Made by a program: the position numbers and the translations under genes. The notes under the pieces are model-generated. The model was not told the DNA's origin, did not search any database, and saw only the letters and a list, made by a program, of their open reading frames with translations. Of a stretch of 64,000 nucleotides of DNA, positions 26,415 to 35,219 are shown piece after piece. The stretch spans positions 1-64,000 of the forward strand of contig NZ_NMWU01000002.1 of NCBI RefSeq assembly GCF_002860355.1, given 5' to 3'. The stretch's first letter is position 1; each line of letters begins with the position of its first letter. Origin of the DNA: Bifidobacterium margollesii. Its GTDB lineage: Bacteria > Actinomycetota > Actinomycetes > Actinomycetales > Bifidobacteriaceae.

Positions 26415-27878
26415 ATGCTTTCCTCTGAAGTGCGCAACAAGATCGACCGCGTGTGGGATGCGTTCTGGTCGGGCGGTATCTCGAATCCTCTTGAGGTGAT
26501 CGAGCAGATCACCTATCTGCTGTTTCTGCGCCGGCTGGACATGAACCAGCAGCGCGAGGAGAACAAGGCCCGTCGTCTCGGTCGGCCGATCGAACACGCC
26601 GTCTACACCGAGGATCAGCGTGATCTGCGCTGGCATGTGTTCATCGAACAGTCTCCGCAGACCATGTTTGATACCGTTTCCGAACGCGTGTTCCCGTTTC
26701 TGCGGTCGATGGGCGGCGAGCGTTCCTCGTATGCCGAGCAGATGAAGGACGCCCGTTTCACCATTCCCACGCCCGTGCTGCTGGCGAAGGTGGTGGAGCT
26801 GGTCGATGTGATTCCGCTCGACAACACCGACACCAACGGCGACCTGTACGAGTATCTGCTGTCGAAGCTTGCGAGTTCCGGTGTCAACGGGCAGTTCCGT
26901 ACTCCGCGGCATATCATTCAGCTGATGGTCGAGATCGCCGCTCCCGTACCTGAGGATCGCATCTGTGATCCGGCGTGCGGTACGGCCGGTTTTCTGGTGG
27001 CGGCGAGTGAGTACATGCGCGAGCATTATCCGCAGGTGCTGTCCGATCCCGATTTGCGTGCCCGCTATGGCACCGACATGTTCCACGGATACGATTTCGA
27101 TCGTACGATGCTGCGTATCGGCAGTATGAATCTGATGCTGCATGGTATTGAGAATCCGAACGTGCATTACAAGGATTCGCTGAGCGAGGCCGGTGATGAG
27201 GACGAGGGCCGGTATTCGTTGATCCTTGCGAATCCGCCGTTTTCCGGCAGTCTGGATTACGAGACGACGAGCGCGAAGCTGCTGAAGCAGGTGAAGACGA
27301 AGAAGACGGAGCTGCTGTTTCTGGCGCATTTCCTCCGTATGCTGCAGCCGGGCGGACGCGCGGCCGTGATCGTGCCCGAGGGCGTGCTGTTCGGTTCCAC
27401 CACCGCGCACAAGAAATTGCGTAAGGCGCTGGTTGAGGAGCAGCGGCTTGACGCGGTGATCAAACTGCCGAGTGGCGTGTTCAAACCGTATGCGGGAGTG
27501 AGTACCGCGATTCTGGTGTTCACGAAAACCGATGCGGGCGGCACCGACGACGTGTGGTTCTACGACGTTCACGCCGATGGTTTTTCCTTGGACGATAAGC
27601 GTAATCCCGTTGAGGCGAACGATCTGCCCGACGTGCTCGCCCGATGGTCGAAGCGCAGCGAACCGTCTGAAACCGGGCGCCCGCGTACCGCGCAGTCGTT
27701 CATCGTGCCGAAGAAGGAGATCGCCGAGCAGGATTACGATCTGAGCCTCAACCGGTATAAGGAGATCGAGTACGAGGAGGAGCAGCATCGCGATCCCGCG
27801 GAGATTCTCGCCGACATCGACGCGTTGAACACGTCGATTGCCGACGACGTCACCGCTCTGCGCGATCTGCTCGCATAG
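26415..27878 (+). CDS. hsdM: Type I restriction-modification DNA methyltransferase subunit
   Basis: 487 residues from ATG 26415; an in-frame ATG at 26403 overlaps the apparent -10 box. An N-terminal helical domain (SSEVRNKIDRVWDAFW) precedes the methyltransferase domain, with the S-adenosylmethionine motif DPACGTAGF (185-193) and the N6-adenine catalytic motif NPPF (273-276). The NPPF motif marks adenine methylation. With HsdS (29555) it forms the modification enzyme, and with HsdR (31169) the restriction complex. An antisense ATPase gene separates it from hsdS, which is unusual, because hsdM and hsdS are normally adjacent and coupled. Confidence 0.95.
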   Translation: MLSSEVRNKIDRVWDAFWSGGISNPLEVIEQITYLLFLRRLDMNQQREENKARRLGRPIEHAVYTEDQRDLRWHVFIEQSPQTMFDTVSERVFPFLRSMGGERSSYAEQMKDARFTIPTPVLLAKVVELVDVIPLDNTDTNGDLYEYLLSKLASSGVNGQFRTPRHIIQLMVEIAAPVPEDRICDPACGTAGFLVAASEYMREHYPQVLSDPDLRARYGTDMFHGYDFDRTMLRIGSMNLMLHGIENPNVHYKDSLSEAGDEDEGRYSLILANPPFSGSLDYETTSAKLLKQVKTKKTELLFLAHFLRMLQPGGRAAVIVPEGVLFGSTTAHKKLRKALVEEQRLDAVIKLPSGVFKPYAGVSTAILVFTKTDAGGTDDVWFYDVHADGFSLDDKRNPVEANDLPDVLARWSKRSEPSETGRPRTAQSFIVPKKEIAEQDYDLSLNRYKEIEYEEEQHRDPAEILADIDALNTSIADDVTALRDLLA

Positions 27879-27895
27879 TGGCAAGCGGCACTTCC

Positions 27896-29329
27896 TTACC
27901 TGCCCTTCTTGGAGTGAAACATGTCGTCCGCCGAAACGAAGATCGTATTCGGATCGGCGGCGTATTTGGCTCGTGTTGCTTCGTGAACCGGGTTTTTGGT
28001 GAAGAAGGCGAGTATGGCCTCCTTGTATCCGCGTATCAGTCCGATGCGCTCGCGTAGGGCTTCGACCATTTCGGTTTCATTGACGCGATTGCGCCATTTG
28101 CATTCGCCGAGAAGGAGCTTCTTGTCGAAGGGGTCTGCGGCTACCACGTCGATATCGGTTTCCTCTCGTTTGATCGGGTTGTTGCCCCACCATTTGCCGG
28201 TTTGTGCCGGCAGTAGGGGCAGTTGTTCCGCGCGGCCGGCCCGCAGCACCCATTGCAGACAGATGGTTTCGAATTGCTGGCCCACGTATGTGGAGAACGC
28301 TTCGCTGTTGCAGACCCGTTGCGCCACCATCGACCCGCTGCCGGTTTCGATGAAGGTGACGTTCGGTGCCACGAACCGGTACCAGTAGGCGAGGAACGGG
28401 TCTTTGATGCGTATCCGTGATTTCCGGGACGTGGGTTTTTCTCCGAATGGCATTACACGTTCCACGAGTCGGAGTTCCTCCAGTGTCTTGAGGTAGAACG
28501 GCAGGGACGTGGGTGCTATGCCGATTCGTTCGGCGATGGTTTTCGACGTATTGCAGCCGTTGCCGACCGCCTGCAGTATGGAATCGTAGATCGCCGGGTT
28601 CTTCAGTTCCTCCCGGAGGAGCATCATCGGTTCCTCGTACAGGATTCCGGTTTTGGAGAAGCACAGGTTGGCCACGTTCTGCTCGTAGGAGAGTTCGGGG
28701 CGCAGCTGGGCCAGATAGTACGGTGTCCCGCCGAACGTGGCGTAGTATTTCACAAGATCGTCGGGGGAGTGGCCGGGGAGGAATCGTGCGGCGTCGAAGC
28801 AGTCGAATGGCTGGAGGTTCAGTTGTCCGGTGCGTCTGCCGTACAACGGGCTTTTGCTGCCGAGGACCTCGTGCTCCATGAATCCTTGGTTGCTGCCTGA
28901 GAGGATCAGCATGGTGTTGGTGTTGCTGAATCCATGGTCGATGGCGATCTGCAGTATGGATGGCAGTCCGGGTTCGGCTTCCGCCGCATAGGGGAATTCG
29001 TCGAGGACGATGATGGTTTTTCCCGTTCCGGTTTCGCTGGCTTTTTTCGCGTTATCCACTAGAAAACCGATGGCGTCGTCCCATGTGGCGAAGTTCAGGG
29101 GGGTTGAAAACCCCAAGTATGCGGAGATTGCGGTGCAGAACGATTGCAGGATGAGCCGCGAATTCTGCTGTCGGGCGGTGAAGTATAGGGCTTTCTTCTT
29201 GGTGAGGAATCGGTCGATGAGGGATGTTTTTCCCACGCGACGACGGCCGTGGAGAACCATCATCTCGAAGCGGTTGCTGGCATACATGGTTTTCAGCGCG
29301 TTGAGCTCGTCTTCTCTTCCGATGAACAT
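27896..29329 (-). CDS. ATPase with C-terminal PD-(D/E)XK-like (DUF234) domain
   Basis: 477 residues from ATG 29329 (MFIGREDEL); an ATG at 29380 is in frame but would add a basic tail. Walker A is GRRRVGKT (28-35) and Walker B is IIVLDE (Asp110, Glu111). A winged-helix region follows. The C-terminal DUF234 part has the acid...ECK pattern of PD-(D/E)XK nucleases (Asp394, Glu409, Lys411 in LLLGECKW). DUF234 belongs to that superfamily as I recall, so a nuclease role is family-based inference. It sits antisense between hsdM and hsdS. A paralogue lies at 61477. Five 15-bp repeats precede it. Confidence 0.85.
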   Translation of the reverse strand: MFIGREDELNALKTMYASNRFEMMVLHGRRRVGKTSLIDRFLTKKKALYFTARQQNSRLILQSFCTAISAYLGFSTPLNFATWDDAIGFLVDNAKKASETGTGKTIIVLDEFPYAAEAEPGLPSILQIAIDHGFSNTNTMLILSGSNQGFMEHEVLGSKSPLYGRRTGQLNLQPFDCFDAARFLPGHSPDDLVKYYATFGGTPYYLAQLRPELSYEQNVANLCFSKTGILYEEPMMLLREELKNPAIYDSILQAVGNGCNTSKTIAERIGIAPTSLPFYLKTLEELRLVERVMPFGEKPTSRKSRIRIKDPFLAYWYRFVAPNVTFIETGSGSMVAQRVCNSEAFSTYVGQQFETICLQWVLRAGRAEQLPLLPAQTGKWWGNNPIKREETDIDVVAADPFDKKLLLGECKWRNRVNETEMVEALRERIGLIRGYKEAILAFFTKNPVHEATRAKYAADPNTIFVSADDMFHSKKGR

Positions 29330-29375
29330 GATTTCCCGTTTCCTGATTTCCCTGCATATGGTATTCGGATTACGA

Positions 29376-29450
29376 TTCATTTTATTATAGAAAACACTAT
29401 TATAGAATTTTCAATAATAGAAAACTCAATAATAGATTTTTCAATATTAT
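29376..29450 (-). promoter_or_regulatory. Five tandem 15-bp AT-rich repeats upstream of the ATPase
   Basis: Units at 29376, 29391, 29406, 29421 and 29436, each exactly 15 bp; three of them read AAAACACTATTATAG, AATTTTCAATAATAG and AAAACTCAATAATAG. The array starts about 47 bp before the minus-strand ATPase gene and also lies upstream of hsdS. The iteron-like regularity suggests cooperative binding of a regulator over the promoter; the binding protein is unknown. Confidence 0.7.
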
Positions 29451-29541
29451 TTGCGATGAGGATTGGTGGTGTCTCGTTCCTGTTGATTGCAAAGACTGCG
29501 ACGGACGGGAACCATGGATCCGTGTGATTCGTGCCGAACGG

Positions 29542-29554
29542 TACAGTGGGGACC
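29542..29554 (+). promoter_or_regulatory. -10 box suggesting a leaderless hsdS transcript
   Basis: TACAGT at 29542-29547 is followed seven bases later by ATG 29555, the same geometry as at hsdM. No Shine-Dalgarno is visible. Confidence 0.45.
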
Positions 29555-30808
29555 ATGACGAACGACGAAGGGAATGCCGCCACGGCACAGACGACGAAGC
29601 CGGCTCCCTCTGATGAGGGAGCCGTCGAGCGCAGCGAGACTGAGGGAGAGACGACACCCCACATGGTGAAGCTCGGGGATGTGTGTGAGGTTGTTTCTGG
29701 TGCAACTCCTAAAACAAACATCGATGAGTATTGGAATGGTGATATTGCGTGGACGACTCCGGCTGATTTAAGCAAGCTGGGTGGAAAATATCTTGAAGAT
29801 ACGCCACGAAAAATTACGAAAGCTGGATTTGATAGTTGTGCGACAAACATGTTGCCGGCTTATTCGGTGCTGCTTAGTTCTCGCGCACCTATTGGATTGA
29901 TCGCGATTAATAGCATTCCTGTATGCACTAATCAAGGTTTTAAAAGTTTGATTCCGGGTGATTTGATTGATGCCGGATACCTGTACTATTGGCTGAAATC
30001 GGAAACAAGAAGATTGCAGAGTTTGGGTACAGGGGCAACTTTTAAAGAGTTGTCAAAAAAAACTGTTGAACGTATTGAGATTCCACTGTTTTCAATGGAG
30101 TATCAACGCCGTATCGTGGCGATCCTTGACCGTGCCGACGCCATCCGCACCAAACGCCGCCAACTCCTCGCCATCTACGACGAACTCAAACAATCCACCT
30201 TCGTGAATATGTTTGGGGATAGGAAATTCCCTATGGTGAAGTCCGGCGAAGTGATGTCGGATATGCGCAATGGCTTGTCCCCCTCAAAGACGGGACGGAC
30301 GTATGCCACGGTGCTGACGCTTTCCGCGATCACTCAGGGCGCGTTCGACGCCGGGGCTGTGAAGGACGGAACGTTCGATGCCGAGCCTCCGTCCGACAAG
30401 CGTGTGACGTGCTGCGACTTTCTGATGTGCCGGGGCAACGGCAACAAGTCGTTGGTGGGTGTCGGCGTCTACAGTGAGCATGATCGCCCTGATCTCGTAT
30501 TCCCCGATACCGTCATTGCGGGGCGGGTCGATGACGGGAGGATCGCTCTGCCGTATTTGGAAATGGTTTGGAAGGGAAAGCCGGTCCGGGGTCAGATCGA
30601 GCGGGCGGCTCGCACCACGAATGGGACCTACAAGGTCAATCAGCAGGTTCTGTCCAATATCAGCATTCCTCTCCCACCCCTCACGCTCCAGCGCGAGTTC
30701 GCTCATCGGGTGGAGGCCATCGAGGCCGCTCGCCGCAAGGCCGAGCAAGCCCTAGCTCTGGACGACGAACTCTTCACATCCCTTCAGTCCCAAGCCTTCC
30801 GGGCCTAG
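29555..30808 (+). CDS. hsdS: Type I restriction-modification specificity subunit
   Basis: 417 residues from ATG 29555; an alternative in-frame ATG at 29663 would skip the first 36 residues. Two target-recognition domains are visible. TRD1 (about 37-185) starts MVKLGDVCEVVSGATPKTN. TRD2 (about 228-390) starts MVKSGEVMSDMRNG. They are joined by a conserved helix (RRIVAILDRADAIRTKRR) and ended by a second helix (EFAHRVEAIEAARRKAEQA). TRD1 is visibly AT-rich and uses different codons from the GC-rich helices and TRD2, as expected when a recognition domain is swapped in. The first 36 residues include a palindromic repeat read as protein. Confidence 0.92.
   Translation: MTNDEGNAATAQTTKPAPSDEGAVERSETEGETTPHMVKLGDVCEVVSGATPKTNIDEYWNGDIAWTTPADLSKLGGKYLEDTPRKITKAGFDSCATNMLPAYSVLLSSRAPIGLIAINSIPVCTNQGFKSLIPGDLIDAGYLYYWLKSETRRLQSLGTGATFKELSKKTVERIEIPLFSMEYQRRIVAILDRADAIRTKRRQLLAIYDELKQSTFVNMFGDRKFPMVKSGEVMSDMRNGLSPSKTGRTYATVLTLSAITQGAFDAGAVKDGTFDAEPPSDKRVTCCDFLMCRGNGNKSLVGVGVYSEHDRPDLVFPDTVIAGRVDDGRIALPYLEMVWKGKPVRGQIERAARTTNGTYKVNQQVLSNISIPLPPLTLQREFAHRVEAIEAARRKAEQALALDDELFTSLQSQAFRA
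29612..29655. repeat. REP-like palindrome inside the hsdS N-terminus
   Basis: GGCTCCCTCTGATGAGGGAGCC followed by GTCGAGCGCAGCGAG and ACTGAGGGAGAG, encoding a low-complexity Ser/Glu-rich stretch that the protein family does not need. It matches the two-hairpin plan of the intergenic elements. Confidence 0.6.
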
Positions 30809-30820
30809 TGACTAGCGGCT

Positions 30821-30909
30821 GGGATGTATGGTGTCCGACCGTAAGCTAGGAGCCAGCTCGCTGGCTCCGTGGCCGAACGGCCTTGAGTGTGTCGGACGCC
30901 ATACATCCC
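30821..30909. repeat. Long gapped palindrome, relative of 10292-10369
   Basis: 19-base arms (30821-30839 and 30891-30909, one mismatch) around a 51-base loop that holds its own inner stems (GAGCCAGC/GCTGGCTC, GGCCGAACGGCC). It begins 12 bp after the hsdS stop and may act as a terminator. It is inverted relative to the 10292 copy. Confidence 0.7.
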
Positions 30910-30989
30910 GGTCGCCCGCATCCGAAAGGCTGACTGATGGGGTAGCGTGAGCGAAATCCGAGCTGTTCTGTGGGTTGCGTCGCCCGGGT

Positions 30990-31039
30990 CACCTCATCCG
31001 GCCGGCTGTGCCGGCCGCCTTCCCCTCGAAGGGGAAGGC
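30990..31039. repeat. REP-like two-hairpin element
   Basis: CACCTCATCC, GGCCGGCTGTGCCGGCC, then CCTTCCCCTCGAAGGGGAAGG. It is very close to the copy at 4151. It lies between hsdS and hsdR; the remaining 130 bp to hsdR show no clear promoter. Confidence 0.75.
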
Positions 31040-31168
31040 GGCTTCCTGCCGAGCGGATCGTCACCTTGCGCGGGTAGACTGCGAAATAATGTCCGGTTGT
31101 TCATGGTGTAACGATGGACAACGGCACGACGTCTCCAGTGGGGGAGACGCCGAGGGAAAGGGACGATC

Positions 31169-34100
31169 ATGGGCAGTGGGAACTGCGATTTCGTGAAGGA
31201 CGTTTTTCCGGAGATCTACGAGGACTGCGCGAAAGCGGAATCGTACATCTTCTCCGACCCGGTGATCGCCTGCGTCTACGCGAGGCGAGCCATCGACTGG
31301 CTTACCGGATACCTGTATTACGACGTCTTCGGACTGTACGCGCCCTACCACGACGACATCTCCTCGCGCATTCACAATCCGCAGTTCATGCGATCGGTCA
31401 ACGACACCATCGTCCGCGATTTCGACGCCGTGCGCGTCATCGGCAACAAGGCCGCGCACGAGGAGCAGCCGAATATCGACACGCGCCGGGCACTTATGGT
31501 CGTAGGTAATCTGTTCCACGTCGTCATCTGGTCCGGATTCCATCACAGCAGTCAGCCCAATAAGGTGCCGGTGAGCCGCCGGTTCGATAGCGCGCTGGCC
31601 AGCAAATCGACTGCGCTGAATGCCCGGCAGGCCGCGCAGGTGCGACAGCGGGCCAACGAGCAGATCGCCGAGCATCGGCGCATCATCGAAGAACGCGAAC
31701 GACTCATCAAGGCCAAGGATGAGGCCATCGCCGAACAGCAGGCCGAACTCGAACGACTGCGCGAACAGATCAGGCAGGCGCAGGCGGCCGTCAGGATTCC
31801 CGACACTCATGACTACACGATCGGTGAGGCCGAAACCCGTGCCGTGCTCATCGACGAGCTGCTCGCCGAACAGGGATGGAAGATCGACGACCATAATCGC
31901 GAGGTGAAGATCACCGGACTGCCGAAGACCGCGCAGCACCCTTCCGGCATCGGATTCGCCGACTATGTGCTGTGGGACGACGACGGTCTGCCGCTCGCCG
32001 TGGTGGAAGCCAAGCGGACCATGGTCAACGCGGAAGCCGGACTGATGCAGGCCCGCGAATACGCCGACGGATTGGAGCGGATGACCGGTCAGCGCCCGGT
32101 GATCTTCGCGACGAACGGCGATGACACGAAGATCTGGGACAACTGGCAGACCCCGGATGGTAGGGAGGCCGGATATCCCGAACGGACCGTGCACGGCTTC
32201 TACCGTAAGGAGGAGCTGCGCCGGCTCATCCAGCGGCGGACCGGTGCCCACCGTCTTTCCGACGAGCCGATCAACACGACCATCGCCGGCCGCCCCTATC
32301 AGATCTCGGCCATCGCGAACGTGGATGCGGCGTTCGACGCGCGGCAGCGCGGAGCCCTGCTGGTCATGGCCACCGGCACCGGCAAAACCCGCGTGACCAT
32401 CGCCCTGGTCGATCAGCTCATGAAAGCCGGGTGGGTGCGCAACGTGCTGTTCCTCGCCGACAGAACCGCACTGGTCAATCAGGCGGCTCGTGCGTTCCGT
32501 AATCCCGATACCGGTCTTGGCGCTTCGGTGCCGATCGTGAATCTGCTGGAGGATGATCCCGAAACGGCCGGACGCATCTATCTGAGCACGTATCCGACCA
32601 TGATGAACCTCGTCAACGCCAGGCGGAACGGTGATGCCGGGGAACTGAAATTCGGGCCCGGATTCTTCGACCTCGTGATCATCGACGAAGCCCATCGCTC
32701 CGTATACGCCAAATACGGGTTCCTGTTCGAGTATTTCGATTCGCTGCTGGTGGGTCTTACGGCCACGCCGAAGAACGAGGTGGATCGCAACACCTACCGG
32801 CTGTTCAACCTCGAATACGATCCCCGGACCGGCGGCGTGCCCACCGCCGCGTATTCGCTCGACGAGGCCGTGCATGACGGTTATCTCGTGCCGTCGACCG
32901 GCAGGAACATCGTCACCAAATTCATACGCGACGGCATCACATACGATCAACTGTCCGACGAGGAGAAGCTCGAATGGGAGGAAAAGGACTGGAACGAGGA
33001 CGGTGAGGTTCCCGACGCGGTGTCCGCCGGAGACGTGAACCGGTTCCTGTTCAATGCCGATACGATCGACAAGGTGCTCGGCGTGGTAATGCGGGACGGC
33101 ATCAAGGTGGACGACGGTGATACGATCGGCAAAACCATCATCTTCGCGCGCAATCAGCGTCACGCCGAAGCGATCAAACACCGGTTCGACATCGGATGGC
33201 CCGAGTACGGCGGATCGTTCGCACAGATCATCACGCACAGCACGCGCAGCGCGCAGGATCGGATCGACGATTTTTCGGATCCGGCGAAACTGCCGCAGAT
33301 CGCCATCAGCGTCGACATGCTCGATACGGGCGTGGACGTGCCCGAAGTGGTGAATCTCGTGCTGTTCAAGCCGGTGATGAGCAGTACCAAATACTGGCAG
33401 ATGATCGGCCGCGGCACCCGACTCTGCCCTGATCTGTTCGGGCCGGCGGGAGAGCCGGGTTCGGCCAAGACCGGGTTCATGGTGTTCGACTGCTGCGGCA
33501 ACCTCGAATTCTTCAGGCACCATATGCCTGAAGCGTCGGGGAAGATCAGCATGCCGCTGGGTGAGCGGCTGTTCCGTCTGCGAGTGGGATTGGTGGAGGC
33601 GCTGGATGCCGGGGCTGCGGCGGGTACCGGTTCGGGGGCTGTTGCGGCTGACGGTTCGGCTGCTGACGGCGATGATCCCTCCGCCGATGAACTGAAGGCG
33701 TACCGGGCTTCGCTGGTTCGTCAGCTTGGTGGATACGTGGCCGGCATGGATGCGCGGAACAACGTGCTGGTGCGTCCGCATCGCAGGCTGATCGAGGAGA
33801 TCAACGGTGGCGGTTCGTCCGATCATTCGGCTGATGGCTCGGCTGATGGCTCGGGTGATCGTTCGGCTGATCGTGACTGGTGGCATACCCTCACCGAAGA
33901 CAAGGCCCGCGAGGTCGTGACGCTGGCCGGACTGCCTTCGAACATCGCTCTTGACGACGACGGCACCGGTGCCGGGGAGGTGCTTTCCTCGGCGGCGAGG
34001 ATTCCGGCCCGACGATTCGACGAGCTCATGTACCGCTACGAGCTGGCCGTACTGCAGACACGGAATGAGCAGGACGGGAATGAGACCGGGGTGGATGCGG

Positions 34101-34987
34101 CTGAAATCGTGGGGCTGCCGGCGAGGAGTCTGCGGTCGGTGAAGGCGGCGGTGCAGTTGATCGCCGCGGATCTGATGTCGCCGAAGAATCGCAATCTGCC
34201 GACCGTTCAGGCACAGGCCGATCTGCTGGAGGCCGTGGCCGGCGAGGACTGGTGGGAGGATGTTACCGTTCCCATGCTGGAGCAGGCGCGTAAGTCGTTG
34301 CGAGGCATAGCCCATTACGCTGCGGAATCACGCAGAAACGTGGTGTATACGGATTTCGAGGACACCATCGAGGTAACCGACGTCGACGTGACCGGCGACG
34401 GCAATGCGGACAACGTCGATTACGAGCGGTTCCGTGAACGGGCGCTGGCGTTCCTGAGGTCGGAGGAGAACAACATCACGCTCCGCCGCGTGCGTATGGG
34501 CCGGCAGCTCACGCAGCAGGATCTGGACGAACTCGGCAGGATGCTGATCGAGAACGGCGTCGGCGATGAGCGGAACATCGAGGAGGCCGACGCGCGCTTT
34601 CGGGATGAGTTCAAGCTCGGCGATGGTGCGGCGGATGGTGATGCTGCGGATGGTGATGCGGCGGGGGCTGCCGCGGATGAGGTCAGGGGCTTCGGTCTGT
34701 TCATCCGGTCGCTGGTCGGGCTTGATGCGGCTGCGGTGCAGGCGGCGTTCTCCCGATTCCTCGATGGCAAGCGCTATGCCGCCCGGCAGATCGATTTCGT
34801 GAAGCATATCATCGACGAGCTTACCGAGAAGGGCGTAATGAAAGCCGACCGTCTCTACCAGTCGCCGTTCATCGATTTGTCTGCCAGTGGTCCCGAGGGG
34901 CTGTTCGTAGACAGCGACCTTGACGATCTGTTCGACATTCTGGACGGTATCAAGCGCTCCGCTATTCCCCTGCAAAAGGCCGCGTGA
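31169..34987 (+). CDS. hsdR: Type I restriction endonuclease subunit R
   Basis: 1272 residues. The N-terminal about 120 residues resemble DUF4145 (YIFSDPVIACVYARRAIDWL), then a coiled coil (about 155-205, rich in Glu/Arg/Gln). The nuclease core follows: Asp265 and the ExK of VVEAKRT (Glu280, Lys282). The motor domains show Walker A ATGTGKT (Lys406), DEAH (Asp506 onward) and LTATPKN, and a C-terminal EcoEI-type domain completes it. The ATP-driven subunit translocates DNA and cuts unmodified targets. Asp/Ala-rich short repeats near 1150-1170 and 820-840 look like expanded linkers. All catalytic motifs appear intact. Confidence 0.94.
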   Translation: MGSGNCDFVKDVFPEIYEDCAKAESYIFSDPVIACVYARRAIDWLTGYLYYDVFGLYAPYHDDISSRIHNPQFMRSVNDTIVRDFDAVRVIGNKAAHEEQPNIDTRRALMVVGNLFHVVIWSGFHHSSQPNKVPVSRRFDSALASKSTALNARQAAQVRQRANEQIAEHRRIIEERERLIKAKDEAIAEQQAELERLREQIRQAQAAVRIPDTHDYTIGEAETRAVLIDELLAEQGWKIDDHNREVKITGLPKTAQHPSGIGFADYVLWDDDGLPLAVVEAKRTMVNAEAGLMQAREYADGLERMTGQRPVIFATNGDDTKIWDNWQTPDGREAGYPERTVHGFYRKEELRRLIQRRTGAHRLSDEPINTTIAGRPYQISAIANVDAAFDARQRGALLVMATGTGKTRVTIALVDQLMKAGWVRNVLFLADRTALVNQAARAFRNPDTGLGASVPIVNLLEDDPETAGRIYLSTYPTMMNLVNARRNGDAGELKFGPGFFDLVIIDEAHRSVYAKYGFLFEYFDSLLVGLTATPKNEVDRNTYRLFNLEYDPRTGGVPTAAYSLDEAVHDGYLVPSTGRNIVTKFIRDGITYDQLSDEEKLEWEEKDWNEDGEVPDAVSAGDVNRFLFNADTIDKVLGVVMRDGIKVDDGDTIGKTIIFARNQRHAEAIKHRFDIGWPEYGGSFAQIITHSTRSAQDRIDDFSDPAKLPQIAISVDMLDTGVDVPEVVNLVLFKPVMSSTKYWQMIGRGTRLCPDLFGPAGEPGSAKTGFMVFDCCGNLEFFRHHMPEASGKISMPLGERLFRLRVGLVEALDAGAAAGTGSGAVAADGSAADGDDPSADELKAYRASLVRQLGGYVAGMDARNNVLVRPHRRLIEEINGGGSSDHSADGSADGSGDRSADRDWWHTLTEDKAREVVTLAGLPSNIALDDDGTGAGEVLSSAARIPARRFDELMYRYELAVLQTRNEQDGNETGVDAAEIVGLPARSLRSVKAAVQLIAADLMSPKNRNLPTVQAQADLLEAVAGEDWWEDVTVPMLEQARKSLRGIAHYAAESRRNVVYTDFEDTIEVTDVDVTGDGNADNVDYERFRERALAFLRSEENNITLRRVRMGRQLTQQDLDELGRMLIENGVGDERNIEEADARFRDEFKLGDGAADGDAADGDAAGAAADEVRGFGLFIRSLVGLDAAAVQAAFSRFLDGKRYAARQIDFVKHIIDELTEKGVMKADRLYQSPFIDLSASGPEGLFVDSDLDDLFDILDGIKRSAIPLQKAA

Positions 34988-35026
34988 CCGGGGCGGGCTG
35001 TTTCACGCGGACCGCTCGTTGCTCGT

Positions 35027-35091
35027 TAATTGGTCGATGTCATACACGAAGGACCGATTTCAGGCCTCTTCGTGAGCGCTTCGACCAATTA
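35027..35091. repeat. Nested inverted repeat upstream of acpS
   Basis: Outer arms TAATTGGTCGA and TCGACCAATTA (11 bp, perfect) enclose an inner CACGAAG/CTTCGTG pair. A related half site TTGACCAA lies at 35109-35116. It may be the hsdR terminator or an operator for acpS. Confidence 0.55.
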
Positions 35092-35219
35092 CCGTGCTCA
35101 TGAGTGGTTTGACCAAGTAATAATGAGCGGTTGTGCCAAATATCCCAAGTATTGTGGAGCGAAACGGCAATAGGCCGGATCGGATGCGGAACGTACGTCG
35201 AATGGGGGCGGAGGCGGCT

